A DNA stretch of 44,384 bases from Bacteroidales bacterium UBA4295 (GTDB lineage Bacteria; Bacteroidota; Bacteroidia; Bacteroidales; Paludibacteraceae), in the NCBI GenBank assembly GCA_002395805.1, contig DGVB01000004.1:1-44384 (forward strand), read 5' to 3'. This document shows, in pieces, positions 9,068 through 17,687 of this stretch. The notes under the pieces are model-generated. The model did not search any database, had not been told where the DNA came from, and saw only the letters and a list, made by a program, of their open reading frames with translations. A program made the position numbers and the translations under genes. Position 1 is the stretch's first letter. Each line of letters begins with the position of its first letter.

Positions 9068-11014
9068 ATGAAAACATTAAAGTATATAGCAATTGCGGCT
9101 ACTGCAATAGCGCTGACAGGGTGCAATTTCTTCGACTCCGAGTCCCCTTCAGCTATGGATGCCGCGCAGGTGTTCTCTAATCCGAACAGCACGGAGCAAG
9201 TTATTGCCGGTGTCTATGAGCAGTTCGGGCAGGACAAATCCTTCCGTAACCGTTTGGCTTGCGGCTATCAGGGTATGAACACCGATGTGGAGCATGGTAA
9301 TAAAAACTCCGGTCGTGCAGAATGGAATATATATGCCATGACACCGACCAGCGGCGACCTTTCTACCGCCAATGGTAAGGATCCATGGGGATATTTGAAT
9401 TCGGCTATCGAGCGTTGTAACAATATCATCGAGGGAATTGAGCAGTACGGCGACACTACGGCTGCCAAAATGAAATACCTCTTGGGCGAGGCTTATTTCC
9501 TGCGTTCCTTCTGTTATTTCCAGATGGTACAATTATGGGGCGACGTGCCCGCTCGTTTTACCTCTATCTCGAAGGACGAAGCAGGACTCAAGACTCCTAA
9601 ATCGGATCGCACGAATGTGCTTAAACAACTGCGTATCGATCTCAAAAAAGCAGCAGAGTTGATCCCCTGGTCGAGCGAGTGTCCGGGTACGGCGGCTAAC
9701 TATACCGGCCGTCCGTCCAAAGGTGCTGCCTATGCGCTTCTGGCACGTGTGGATCTGACTTATGCCGGCAAAGGCGTTCGACCTGCTACATGGAAGAACG
9801 GACCTGAGTTCCTCGTTGAGGATGCTTCTCTCCGTCAGGAATTGAATACCGAGGTCATGTGGGCTTGCGCACAGATCCTCAACAATGGCAATGAGGCGGC
9901 TAAGTTCCAAACGAACTATGAGGATATATTCAAGAAAATCTGTGCGGACGAGACCAACTATTATAACTCGGAGGTATTCTTCGAACTGGCATTCGCTGAC
10001 GGCAGCCGCGGACAGGTACTCCAATACAACTGTACCAAAATGGACAAGGCGGTAGGCGGACTCAAGAATAACGAAGGCGGTTCGAGCAACTCGTCTGTGA
10101 CGATTGTGCCGACACTCTATTATGATTTTGAGGAGGCTGACGTCCGCCGCGACATCACCATGGCTCGCTATATCTGGGTTTACGACAACGGCTCTGAGTT
10201 CAATAGCAGTCCTGAAAATGTGGCGCTGGCGTTCCCGGAGAAGGGTATGGATGACAAGATCCTATACCAGAAAAACCAGATGGTAGGCGACTGGTATTTG
10301 AATAAATACCGCGTAGAATGGATGACCCGTAACCGTACCGGCAATGACGACGGTATTAACTTCCCGATCATCCGCTATGCAGATGTACTGTTGATGGCAG
10401 CTGAGGCTTCTATCGGTGGCATCGGAGGCGATATTCCGACCAATATGTACGGCATTGACGGCAAAGCATGTTTTGATAAGGTACGTACGCGTGCGCACGT
10501 AGGCACCAAGGAGCTCACAATGGCGAATATCCAGGAGGAGCGTAAACTGGAGTTCACCGGCGAGTATATCCGTAAATACGATCTGATGCGCTGGGGTATT
10601 CTTAAGGAGACTCTGGAAGCTGCTCACGCGCGTCTGGCTCAGATGGATAAACACGAGGGTGAGTTTGCCAATTTGCAGGATACAATCTACTTCAAGTACA
10701 AATATGTAGGCGATGAGTATAGTTACGCAGCGGGCATCAAGGGCTTCATCATTGATCCGGATTCTACGTATGGCTTCAAGAAAGGTGAGACGGGTGCTCC
10801 GGCTACCTATAGCAAAGAGAACGGCTGGGTGAAGACGGCTATCTATCTTGGTTCGTCCGGTCGTGAATTGGCTCCGGACAACTACATGCTCTTCGATCGT
10901 GAGTATCCCGAGCGTCTGAACGGACGTCAGTACTGGCCGATCTTCTCGGTGAACGTAGGACAATCCGAGGGCGCGCTCTGGAATGACTACGACTACGCTA
11001 ACGCAGCAGAATAA
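9068..11014 (+). CDS. susD: SusD/RagB-type glycan-binding lipoprotein
   Basis: This 648-residue surface lipoprotein has a signal peptide with lipobox ALTGC (Cys19) followed by an acidic stretch typical of surface-exposed Bacteroidota lipoproteins. SusD hallmarks are visible: the N-terminal helix with NSTEQVIAGVYEQF, the tetratricopeptide-like strings LGEAYFLRSFCYFQMVQLWG and KGAAYALLARVDLTY, and the late segment FPIIRYADVLLMAAEA followed by QEERKLEFTGEYIRKYDLMRWG. SusD binds glycan and forms the lid on the SusC barrel. It sits between susC and the pectate lyase, with only nine bases before the latter. The C-terminus ends with an unusual acidic tail rather than the common 'PIP..E' ending. Confidence 0.95.
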   Translation: MKTLKYIAIAATAIALTGCNFFDSESPSAMDAAQVFSNPNSTEQVIAGVYEQFGQDKSFRNRLACGYQGMNTDVEHGNKNSGRAEWNIYAMTPTSGDLSTANGKDPWGYLNSAIERCNNIIEGIEQYGDTTAAKMKYLLGEAYFLRSFCYFQMVQLWGDVPARFTSISKDEAGLKTPKSDRTNVLKQLRIDLKKAAELIPWSSECPGTAANYTGRPSKGAAYALLARVDLTYAGKGVRPATWKNGPEFLVEDASLRQELNTEVMWACAQILNNGNEAAKFQTNYEDIFKKICADETNYYNSEVFFELAFADGSRGQVLQYNCTKMDKAVGGLKNNEGGSSNSSVTIVPTLYYDFEEADVRRDITMARYIWVYDNGSEFNSSPENVALAFPEKGMDDKILYQKNQMVGDWYLNKYRVEWMTRNRTGNDDGINFPIIRYADVLLMAAEASIGGIGGDIPTNMYGIDGKACFDKVRTRAHVGTKELTMANIQEERKLEFTGEYIRKYDLMRWGILKETLEAAHARLAQMDKHEGEFANLQDTIYFKYKYVGDEYSYAAGIKGFIIDPDSTYGFKKGETGAPATYSKENGWVKTAIYLGSSGRELAPDNYMLFDREYPERLNGRQYWPIFSVNVGQSEGALWNDYDYANAAE

Positions 11015-11023
11015 TTCCGCTCA

Positions 11024-12502
11024 ATGAAAAATTGGAAACCTATAGCGATGTGTTGCATGCTGTCATGGTTCATGGCGGCATGTAACACACCTAATCCCCC
11101 GGAGGAAGGGACGATAGATACGAATCCGGAGCTGGTAGCAGCATGCCGGCTTATTGAGGGCGGCGGTGCTGCAGTCACAGGCGGTGACGGAGGTACTGTC
11201 TATCGTGTCAGCCGGATGGATGATGCCCTGGATCCCAATACGGGACGCCCGATGGCGGGTACACTCCGCTATGCCGTCACCCAGACCGGTGCCAGACGTG
11301 TTCTGTTCACTACTTCCGGCACGATACATCTCAATAGCGAACTGCGTATCAAAACGGGAAGTCTTACTATCGACGGTCAGTCGGCCCCGGGCGACGGTAT
11401 ATGTATTGCCGACTATCCTTTGGTGATCAATGCTTCCAACGTGATAGTGCGGTTTATTCGTGTCCGTTTGGGCGATGTCAGCAATACGGAGAGCGATGCC
11501 ATTTCGGTGAATGAATCCAAAGGTATTGTGCTGGATCATCTCTCCTGTTCCTGGTCGGTGGACGAATGCGTCAGCTGCTATGGGAATACCGATTTTACAA
11601 TGCAGTATTGCATCATTTCGGAGTCTTTAAAGAACTCCGTGCACGGCAAGGGCTCGCATGGCTACGGCGGTATATGGGGCGGCAAGAACGCTTCCTTCCA
11701 TCATAACCTCTTGGCGCACCACGACAGTCGTAATCCGCGTTTCGACCATGACTATGTGGACACCAAATATGCAGGTCCTATTGACTATGTCAATAATGTA
11801 ATCTATAACTGGGGCGGTAACTCTGCCTATGGTGGAGAAGGAACGAATAAAGGTGCCGGAGGACGCCATATTAATATGGTTAATAACTTTTATAAATACG
11901 GTCCGGCTACCAGCAAAAAATCACGTATCGTGAATCCTACAACCAGAGATGCAGATAATTGTGGTAAGTCACCCGGAGGAACTGTTGAACCCGGTAAGTT
12001 TTATATAATCGGCAATTATGTGTATGGTTCTTCAACGGTAACTAATGATAATTGGCAGGGTGTTGATCCTGATGAGAGTAGTAAAAAGGAACAATGCAGA
12101 GCTACTTCCCGTTGGACGGAAGGTCTGACAGCTTTGCAAAACGAACAAACAGCAGAGGCAGCCTATGAGACCGTGCTGGCCAAGGCCGGCTGCTCGCTGC
12201 ACCGCGATGCAGTGGATTCACGTATAGTGGAGGAGGTAAGAAACGGTAATTTTACTTATACCGGCTCTAACGGTTCGCGAAACGGTCTCATCGATACGCA
12301 GTCGGATGTAGGAGGATGGCCGGAGTTGCAGCCCGCTGAGCGGCCTTTGGACACCGACTATGACGGAATACCCGATGAATGGGAGAACCAATTCGGGCTT
12401 AATCCCGCTGATCCGAATGACGCGAGAACGGTCACGCTCGTCACCGGACACACTAATCTGGATGTCTATCTTTGCCATTTGGTACGGAATTTGTACAAAT
12501 AG
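11024..12502 (+). CDS. Pectate lyase-like lipoprotein (PL1-type beta-helix)
   Basis: This 492-residue protein has a lipoprotein signal (lipobox FMAAC, Cys20) and a right-handed beta-helix of the polysaccharide lyase 1 type. Recognisable strings are GTLRYAV, SLTIDGQSAPGDG, VIVRFIRVRLGD, the calcium-site region LDHLSCSWSVDE, FHHNLLAHHDSRNPRF with the likely catalytic arginine, and VDYVNN-like IDYVNNVIYNWG. Such enzymes cleave polygalacturonate by beta-elimination. Near the C-terminus DTDYDGIPDEWE followed by NPADPND resembles a calcium-binding thrombospondin type-3-like repeat. It lies nine bases after susD and 45 before the GH28 gene, so it is part of the same operon. The lipid anchor suggests cell-surface depolymerisation before uptake. 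Confidence 0.88.
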   Translation: MKNWKPIAMCCMLSWFMAACNTPNPPEEGTIDTNPELVAACRLIEGGGAAVTGGDGGTVYRVSRMDDALDPNTGRPMAGTLRYAVTQTGARRVLFTTSGTIHLNSELRIKTGSLTIDGQSAPGDGICIADYPLVINASNVIVRFIRVRLGDVSNTESDAISVNESKGIVLDHLSCSWSVDECVSCYGNTDFTMQYCIISESLKNSVHGKGSHGYGGIWGGKNASFHHNLLAHHDSRNPRFDHDYVDTKYAGPIDYVNNVIYNWGGNSAYGGEGTNKGAGGRHINMVNNFYKYGPATSKKSRIVNPTTRDADNCGKSPGGTVEPGKFYIIGNYVYGSSTVTNDNWQGVDPDESSKKEQCRATSRWTEGLTALQNEQTAEAAYETVLAKAGCSLHRDAVDSRIVEEVRNGNFTYTGSNGSRNGLIDTQSDVGGWPELQPAERPLDTDYDGIPDEWENQFGLNPADPNDARTVTLVTGHTNLDVYLCHLVRNLYK

Positions 12503-12547
12503 TGTTGAGCAGTATTTTGGCTAATTTTGACTAAAAACAAATATTCA

Positions 12548-14086
12548 ATGAAAAAGAGTTTTTTATCTTTGAGCGCAGCGGTCTGTATGCTTTTATCCGT
12601 GAGCACGATGGCTTTCGCGCAGAATCCCTATGACAAGTATTATACCGATCTGCCTTGTGCAGTAGAGCACGTGCAGCCTGTTGTTATCCCCGATTATACG
12701 GTAAATATCGTTGATTTCGGCGGTGTGAACGATGGCGTGACGGATAATACCGAAGCCTTTGCGAAGGCGCTTAAGCATCTTAAGAAGCAAGGCGGCGGTC
12801 ACCTTCTCGTGCCCGATGGCAAATGGCTCACAGGACCGATCAAACTGATCAGCAATTTTGACCTTCATCTGGCGGATAATGCGGTTATTCTGGGTTCTAC
12901 CAACAAGGAACTCTATGTTCAGAAGAATGACACCCTTCGCGACGGTTCGAAGAAATGCCACGCGCTGATCTATGGCTCCAAACTGGAGAACGTGTCCATC
13001 ACCGGTCGCGGTACGATTGACGGTCAGGGTATTTATTGGCGTCCGATCAAACAAAAGAAAGTAGTGGATCCTGCTGTTGTGGCTGTGGACGGCAATGTAT
13101 GGGACGATGTGCTGGCTATGGGTGGCGTCACCCGCCCGGACGGAAACAGTAAGAAATGGCTCGTGTGGTATCCTTTCAATCTCAATAAGGAATACAACGT
13201 GCCCAATATCGCCAAGGACCCGATTATTCAGGAGAAGATGCGTCCGCACCTGGTGAACATCACCGATTCGAAGAATGTGCTCGTAGAGAACGTGCATCTG
13301 CTCAACAGCCCGAAGTTCCATCTCGTGCCTACGCGCGTGCAAAACCTTATTATAGATGGCGTTAATATCCGCTGCCCGCACTGGGCGCAGAACGGTGACG
13401 CCATGGACCCGGGTAATATCCAGGTGGCGCTGATCGTCAACTGTAATATCTCCTGCGGCGACGATGGTATCTGTATGAAAGGCGGCGTGGGACAGAAAGG
13501 TGTGGATGCAGGTCCGCAGCGCGATTTCCTGATTACCAACGACACCGTTTACCGTGCGCACGGTGGCTTTGTCATCGGTTCTGAGTTCTCCGGCGGCATG
13601 CAGCGTCTGGTAGTCAAGGACTGCCGCTTCGAAGGTACGGACATCGGCTGCCGTTTCAAATCCGCTCCCGGACGTGGAGGATGGTGCGAAGATATCTATT
13701 GCTATAATATTATCATGAAGGATATACGCGAGTCTGCTTTCCTCATCTCCTCCGGATATGCCGACAAGGGCGCAGGTGTATCTGCTACGGACTCGGACGA
13801 CAAGAATGCTTTCTTCCCCGACTGGTCCAATATCACCTTCCGCAATATCACCTGCATCGGCTCCAAACAGGCAGTGGATATCCAGGGTCTCAAAGGCAAA
13901 CCTGTTCATAATATCCTCTTCGACCAAGTAACTATCCTCGGTAATAGAGGAGGTATTAAACTGGAATGGGCGGAGGATATCAACTTCACCAACTGCCAGA
14001 TCAATCCCAAACCGATGCCTATTACGGACTATAAGAAGATCAAAAATGTCCGTTATAATGGCAAAGATCCGGACGCTGCGGAATAA
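12548..14086 (+). CDS. Glycoside hydrolase family 28 pectinase (polygalacturonase-like)
   Basis: The start at 12548 gives MKKSFLSLSAAVC, a clean signal peptide cleaved after AFAQ; the longer frame from 12527 adds an unlikely MTKNKYS. The mature beta-helix begins with VNIVDFGGVNDGVTDNTEAF. GH28 catalytic landmarks are present: NGDAMD with Asp284, CGDDGICMKGG with Asp305 and Asp306, RAHGGFVIGSE with His338, and CRFKSAPGRGG with Arg369 and Lys371. Such enzymes hydrolyse alpha-1,4-galacturonosyl or related linkages by inversion. No lipobox is seen, so it is probably periplasmic and acts on products brought in by the SusC/D pair after the surface lyase. Exo, endo or rhamno-specificity cannot be told. 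Confidence 0.92.
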   Translation: MKKSFLSLSAAVCMLLSVSTMAFAQNPYDKYYTDLPCAVEHVQPVVIPDYTVNIVDFGGVNDGVTDNTEAFAKALKHLKKQGGGHLLVPDGKWLTGPIKLISNFDLHLADNAVILGSTNKELYVQKNDTLRDGSKKCHALIYGSKLENVSITGRGTIDGQGIYWRPIKQKKVVDPAVVAVDGNVWDDVLAMGGVTRPDGNSKKWLVWYPFNLNKEYNVPNIAKDPIIQEKMRPHLVNITDSKNVLVENVHLLNSPKFHLVPTRVQNLIIDGVNIRCPHWAQNGDAMDPGNIQVALIVNCNISCGDDGICMKGGVGQKGVDAGPQRDFLITNDTVYRAHGGFVIGSEFSGGMQRLVVKDCRFEGTDIGCRFKSAPGRGGWCEDIYCYNIIMKDIRESAFLISSGYADKGAGVSATDSDDKNAFFPDWSNITFRNITCIGSKQAVDIQGLKGKPVHNILFDQVTILGNRGGIKLEWAEDINFTNCQINPKPMPITDYKKIKNVRYNGKDPDAAE

Positions 14087-14100
14087 AAAACGCAAAATTT

Positions 14101-14146
14101 CTACATTTTTCGGCAATATGTACTTGCATGTTTCCGGAAAATGTAG
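14101..14146 (+). promoter_or_regulatory. Inverted repeat enclosing the -33 box of the next gene
   Basis: CTACATTTT (from 14101) pairs with AAAATGTAG (to 14146); with a wobble and three more pairs the stem reaches 13 bp around a 20-base loop. The loop holds the TTG of the downstream promoter and the right arm ends directly before its TACCTTTG. No T-run follows, so an operator or a weak GH28 terminator are both possible. Confidence 0.5.
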
Positions 14147-14154
14147 TACCTTTG
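14124..14154 (+). promoter_or_regulatory. Promoter for the secreted protein gene at 14250
   Basis: TTG at 14124-14126, a 20-base spacer and TACCTTTG at 14147-14154 match the Bacteroidota primary promoter. The leader of roughly 90 bases contains a CTAG-type repeat. Confidence 0.8.
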
Positions 14155-14179
14155 CACTCGAAATCTATAATTAGATTTA

Positions 14180-14213
14180 CCAGTTGACTAGTTCGACTAG
14201 ATAAACTATTAGT
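14180..14213. repeat. CTAG-word degenerate repeat in a 5' leader
   Basis: Imperfect units of 8-9 bases with the core ACTAG or CTATTAG lie in the leader of the gene at 14250. They resemble the octamers at 1206-1243 and 40271-40308. Confidence 0.65.
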
Positions 14214-14249
14214 TAACAATAAATATTAACAATTTAAAACTCAACAAAC

Positions 14250-14930
14250 ATGAAGAAAATTTTCCTCTTCGCAGCTGCCGCTATCGCAGCTATGTCAATG
14301 AACGCCGCTGTATGGGAGTTCAAAACTGACACTATCAACACTGTAGAAGCAGTTAATGCTATGGCATCGAACACTACGTTCACTCTCACGCAAAAGACTT
14401 CCAGTGACAACCAACCTTACGTAGCAGTTGATTATAAATTGGGGGGAGCTGATGCAGAGTTGTATTTTACCAATGCACCTATTGAGGTTAAGTTTACGTA
14501 CAAGAACTCTGGTGACAAAACTGAGTGTCTCAAGTTGTATAATAGTTACCTCCAGATCAACCGAAAAGGTGTTATCATGACTATCTATTGTATGCCGGGC
14601 GATGACATCATTATTACTCCGAAATCCTATAGCAAGGCTTGCGAGTTCGCTGTAACAGGTGCTGACAAAACCGTAGTTGCATTCGAGAAAAATACTGAAA
14701 CTCCCATTGTTCTTAAGGCTACGGATTCGGAAGTTGTGTTCGACTCTTCGGCTCCTTCAGATGCAAATGCGTACGCTCAGGCTTGCCAGTTTGTAAGCAT
14801 CCAAGTTGGTGCTGCTGAGGCTATCGACAACGTTGAGGCTTCTGAGAAAGCTGTTAAGTTCTTCGAGAACGGTCAGCTCATCATCCTCAAAAACGGCGTT
14901 CGTTACAACGCTCTTGGTGTAGCTCTCTAA
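14250..14930 (+). CDS. Secreted protein of unknown function with short C-terminal module
   Basis: I do not recognise the family of this 226-residue protein. It has a signal peptide (MKKIFLFAAAAIAAMSMNA) and a beta-rich middle with no enzymatic motif that I can name. The last about 35 residues, from AIDNVEASEKAVKFF to NGVRYNALGVAL, resemble a short C-terminal module also found on the protein at 35802 (KANKVMVDGVLYIVRDGKMFNVQG). Endings of this form in Bacteroidales are often taken for type IX secretion sorting signals; that is an inference here. Codon use is rich in frequent codons and the gene has its own good promoter and a strong terminator, which suggests high expression as a single transcript. 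Confidence 0.75.
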   Translation: MKKIFLFAAAAIAAMSMNAAVWEFKTDTINTVEAVNAMASNTTFTLTQKTSSDNQPYVAVDYKLGGADAELYFTNAPIEVKFTYKNSGDKTECLKLYNSYLQINRKGVIMTIYCMPGDDIIITPKSYSKACEFAVTGADKTVVAFEKNTETPIVLKATDSEVVFDSSAPSDANAYAQACQFVSIQVGAAEAIDNVEASEKAVKFFENGQLIILKNGVRYNALGVAL

Positions 14931-14950
14931 TCAGAGAAGAAGTAATAAGA

Positions 14951-14978
14951 AAAAGGCTCGCAAACGCGAGCCTTTTTT
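14951..14978. terminator. Bidirectional terminator between convergent genes
   Basis: GGCTCGC and GCGAGCC (14955-14961, 14966-14972) form a 7-bp GC stem with loop AAAC, extended by AAAA upstream pairing with TTTT downstream. It has T-rich tails on both strands, ends the gene at 14250 and reaches the 3' end of the FAD dehydrogenase on the other strand. Confidence 0.92.
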
Positions 14979-16533
14979 ATTGTTCCGCTATCTTTAACGC
15001 AGCGTTAATGCCGTCTAATGCACTACTCGTGATGCCTCCGGCATAGCCCGCTCCTTCTCCGCAAGGATACAAACCCGGTGTGCTGACAGACTGCAGTGTC
15101 TCCGGATCGCGAATAATGCGCACAGGACTGCTACTGCGGCTCTCTACACCTACAATAACCGCTTCATTCGTCAGAAAACCCGGATATTTCTTGTCAAAAT
15201 CCCTGAATCCTTGCTGCAGCCTCTTGCCTATACCTGCCGGCAGCCACTGGTCCAAGCGACTCGGCACAATCCCCGGCAAATAACTGCATTTCGGCAGATC
15301 CTTGCTTGCTTTGCCTTCCACGAAATCCCGCATCCTCTGCGCCGGTGCCGCCGCTGAATTGTGAATTGTACATTGTGAATTGTGAATTGAAGCAGCTTGC
15401 TTCCAGGCAAGCCGCTCCAGCGCTTCTTGATATGCCAGCCCTTTGAGAGGATCGCTTCCCTCTATATCCTCCGGATTGATCTGAACGACCATGCCGGAAT
15501 TGGCATAAGGACTGTTGCGGTGGCTCGCACTCATGCCGTTGACGACGCACATCCCTTCCGCACTGCCGGCAGGTACGATATGTCCGCCCGGACACATGCA
15601 GAATGAATACACACCCCGCCCGTCCACCTGGGTCACAAGCGAGTAGGAAGCGTTACCGACATATTCCACGTTCGTGGTATGGTACATCAGTTTATTGATT
15701 AATGCTTGCGGATGTTCGGCGCGGACGCCCATTGCAAACCCCTTGGTCTCCATGGCTACGCCTTCGGCGGCTAACATCCGATACGTATCATGTGCCGAAT
15801 GCCCGATCGCCAATATCGTTGGTACGTCCAACAATAGACCGCTACGCTGTAGGACCGCTTTGCTGTAAGACCGTTTCGCTGTAAGACCGCCTTCGGCTGT
15901 TAGATTTTTGAGGCTCTCAATCTTTGTCTCAAAGTGTATCTCCCCTCCGTGCTCGATGATACACTCCCTCATCCGTTTGATGATGGTGGGCAGTTTGTCG
16001 GAACCTATATGCGCGTGCGCTTCGTAGAGTACTGTGTCAGGTGCACCGAAGTAATGGAAAATCTCCATCACCCGCTGCATATTACCTCTTTTCTTGGAGC
16101 GGGAGAAGAGTTTGCCGTCGCTGAACGTACCCGCACCTCCTTCGCCGAAACAGTAGTTAGACTCCGGATTCAGTCCTTCGTTCCTGTTCAGCAGCGCGAT
16201 GTCTTTCTTCCGCTCGCTCACTTCTTTTCCCCGCTCATAGATAACAGGCTTGATGCCGTGCTCCAGAAGGGTCAATGCAGCAAACAATCCGGCAGGACCG
16301 GCACCGATGATAACAACCGACCTCTCCGCATTGTGAACATCCTGATATACCGGCGGCTCATAGAGAGGAATAGGCGCATCTTTGGCGATGGGTTTTCCTG
16401 CGTCGTCGGTTAATATAGTAAGATGCACGCGCAACTCTCGTTGCCGTGCATCAATTGAACGTTTTACTACCCGCCATTGCTGTTCTGCCTCATGAGCTTC
16501 ACGCGGGGATAATATATATTGCCGGGTGCCCAC
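14977..16533 (-). CDS. FAD-dependent dehydrogenase (COG2509-like)
   Basis: This 518-residue flavoprotein starts with GTG at 16533, which shares one base with the recA stop (TAGTG), so translation is probably coupled. The Rossmann FAD motif is VVIIGAGPAGLFAALTLL (GAGPAG at 77-82) followed by the acidic strand end IYERG. Downstream are NYCFGEGGAGTFSDGKL and the C-terminal GLYPCGEGAGYAGGI typical of this uncharacterised family. It probably oxidises or reduces an unknown substrate; the family has no settled role. Two short repeat tracts lie in frame: residues about 211-231 (repeated LTA..R/K units) and about 381-393 (IHNSQCTIHNS). Both are likely surface-loop insertions. Confidence 0.82.
   Translation of the reverse strand: MGTRQYILSPREAHEAEQQWRVVKRSIDARQRELRVHLTILTDDAGKPIAKDAPIPLYEPPVYQDVHNAERSVVIIGAGPAGLFAALTLLEHGIKPVIYERGKEVSERKKDIALLNRNEGLNPESNYCFGEGGAGTFSDGKLFSRSKKRGNMQRVMEIFHYFGAPDTVLYEAHAHIGSDKLPTIIKRMRECIIEHGGEIHFETKIESLKNLTAEGGLTAKRSYSKAVLQRSGLLLDVPTILAIGHSAHDTYRMLAAEGVAMETKGFAMGVRAEHPQALINKLMYHTTNVEYVGNASYSLVTQVDGRGVYSFCMCPGGHIVPAGSAEGMCVVNGMSASHRNSPYANSGMVVQINPEDIEGSDPLKGLAYQEALERLAWKQAASIHNSQCTIHNSAAAPAQRMRDFVEGKASKDLPKCSYLPGIVPSRLDQWLPAGIGKRLQQGFRDFDKKYPGFLTNEAVIVGVESRSSSPVRIIRDPETLQSVSTPGLYPCGEGAGYAGGITSSALDGINAALKIAEQ
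15356..15390. repeat. Period-7 ATTGTGA repeat inside a coding region
   Basis: Five units (ATTGTGA, ATTGTAC, ATTGTGA, ATTGTGA, ATTGA) lie in the FAD dehydrogenase without breaking the frame. In protein they read IHNSQCTIHNS. Confidence 0.88.
15841..15901. repeat. Period-16 GCTGTAAGACCG repeat inside a coding region
   Basis: Three to four imperfect copies of GCTGTAAGACCGnnTT occur in frame in the FAD dehydrogenase. The word AAGACCG also makes up the repeat near 19818 between rplY and pth. Confidence 0.8.
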
Positions 16534-17585
16534 TACTCACCGGATTTCTTGCCCATCTTACTCAGTACCGCTTCCAGTCCCAGCTCTTTGATCTTTTCAG
16601 TGATCTTAGCCTCTATCTCGTCACACAGATCCGGATTATCTGCCAGCACATCTTTCACTTTATCTCGTCCTTGACCTAACTTGGTGTCTCCGTAAGAGAA
16701 GAATGAACCGCTCTTCTTGATTACCTCTGTCGCTACTGCGAAATCAAGGATCTCTCCGATGCGCGAGATGCCTTCGTTGAACATCAGGTCGAACTCTGCT
16801 TTCTTGAAAGGAGGAGCCACTTTGTTCTTCACTACTTTCACACGCACTTGGTTCCCTTTGATCTGGTCGCCGTCCTTGATCTGACCGGTACGACGGATGT
16901 CGAGACGGACAGAAGCGTAGAATTTCAGAGCATTACCGCCGGTCGTCGTCTCCGGATTGCCGAACATCACGCCGATTTTCTCACGGAGTTGGTTGATGAA
17001 GATCACAGTAGTACCGGTCTTGTTCACAGAAGCGGTCATCTTACGCAGTGCCTGCGACATCAATCGTGCCTGCAGACCTACTTTGTTATCTCCCATATCG
17101 CCGGTGATCTCCGCCTTCGGGGTAAGAGCTGCCACCGAGTCAATGACAATCAGGTCCACAGCAGCGGAACAAATCAACTGGTCTGCAATCTCCAGTCCTT
17201 GTTCGCCGCTATCCGGCTGAGCTATCAGCAGTTCTGCAATGTTGACGCCTAATTTCTCTGCGTAGAAACGGTCAAAAGCATGCTCGGCATCGATGATAGC
17301 CGCTATACCGCCGGCTTTCTGTACCTCCGCCATCGCGTGGATAGCCAGGGTGGTCTTACCGGACGACTCCGGACCGTAAATCTCAATAATACGTCCTTTC
17401 GGATAGCCTCCTACGCCCAGCGCATAGTTAAGCCCAAGACTGCCGGTCGGGATTACAGGTATATTCTCTATCTTCTCGTCGCCCAGTTTCATGATGGCGC
17501 CTTTGCCGAACTCTTTGTCAATTTTCGCCATCGCGGCTTGCAGTGCTTTCAGCTTCTCTGCCGATGGTCCTTGTTTCTCTGCCAT
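16533..17585 (-). CDS. recA: RecA recombinase
   Basis: RecA forms the ATP-dependent filament on single-stranded DNA for strand exchange and SOS induction. The start at 17585 gives [16 protein letters not shown] and 350 residues, the normal length; the frame is open further upstream but that part covers the promoter and the nth terminator. Walker A is GPESSGKT (71-78), Walker B is LIVIDS (145-150), and the conserved strings [32 protein letters not shown] and GRDKVKDVL are present. The acidic C-terminal tail is short (KMGKKSGE). A CTTG-N20-TAACTTTG promoter lies upstream and the leader contains a repeat-derived hairpin. The FAD dehydrogenase follows with a one-base overlap. I saw no LexA-type operator that I could name. 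Confidence 0.98.
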   Translation of the reverse strand: MAEKQGPSAEKLKALQAAMAKIDKEFGKGAIMKLGDEKIENIPVIPTGSLGLNYALGVGGYPKGRIIEIYGPESSGKTTLAIHAMAEVQKAGGIAAIIDAEHAFDRFYAEKLGVNIAELLIAQPDSGEQGLEIADQLICSAAVDLIVIDSVAALTPKAEITGDMGDNKVGLQARLMSQALRKMTASVNKTGTTVIFINQLREKIGVMFGNPETTTGGNALKFYASVRLDIRRTGQIKDGDQIKGNQVRVKVVKNKVAPPFKKAEFDLMFNEGISRIGEILDFAVATEVIKKSGSFFSYGDTKLGQGRDKVKDVLADNPDLCDEIEAKITEKIKELGLEAVLSKMGKKSGE

Positions 17586-17616
17586 AATATTCTGTATTTT
17601 AATTGTTGTCGGAATC

Positions 17617-17644
17617 CCGATATATCGATGTCTCGACATATCGG
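17617..17644 (-). repeat. TCGATATA-word repeat forming a hairpin in the recA leader
   Basis: Octamer-like units built on TCGATAT/TCGACAT lie between the recA promoter and its start. CCGATAT (17617-17623) and ATATCGG (17638-17644) are perfect inverted arms, so the leader RNA can fold. Confidence 0.7.
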
Positions 17645-17647
17645 CTG

Positions 17648-17679
17648 CAAAGTTAGTAAAAAAAAAGCACATACACAAG
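17648..17679 (-). promoter_or_regulatory. recA promoter
   Basis: On the minus strand CTTG (17679-17676), a 20-base spacer and TAACTTTG (17655-17648) match the consensus. The CTTG is the loop of the nth terminator hairpin. Confidence 0.85.
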
Positions 17680-17687
17680 TATGTGCT
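17657..17687 (-). terminator. nth terminator overlapping the recA promoter
   Basis: AGCACATAC and GTATGTGCT pair perfectly over 9 bp around a four-base loop and are followed by a run of T on the minus strand. The first paired base is the last base of the nth TGA stop codon. Confidence 0.9.

Noticed and set aside
12593..14116. A 507-codon minus-strand frame
   Set aside because: It is opposite the GH28 gene with intact catalytic motifs and would run through the promoter region at 14101-14116.
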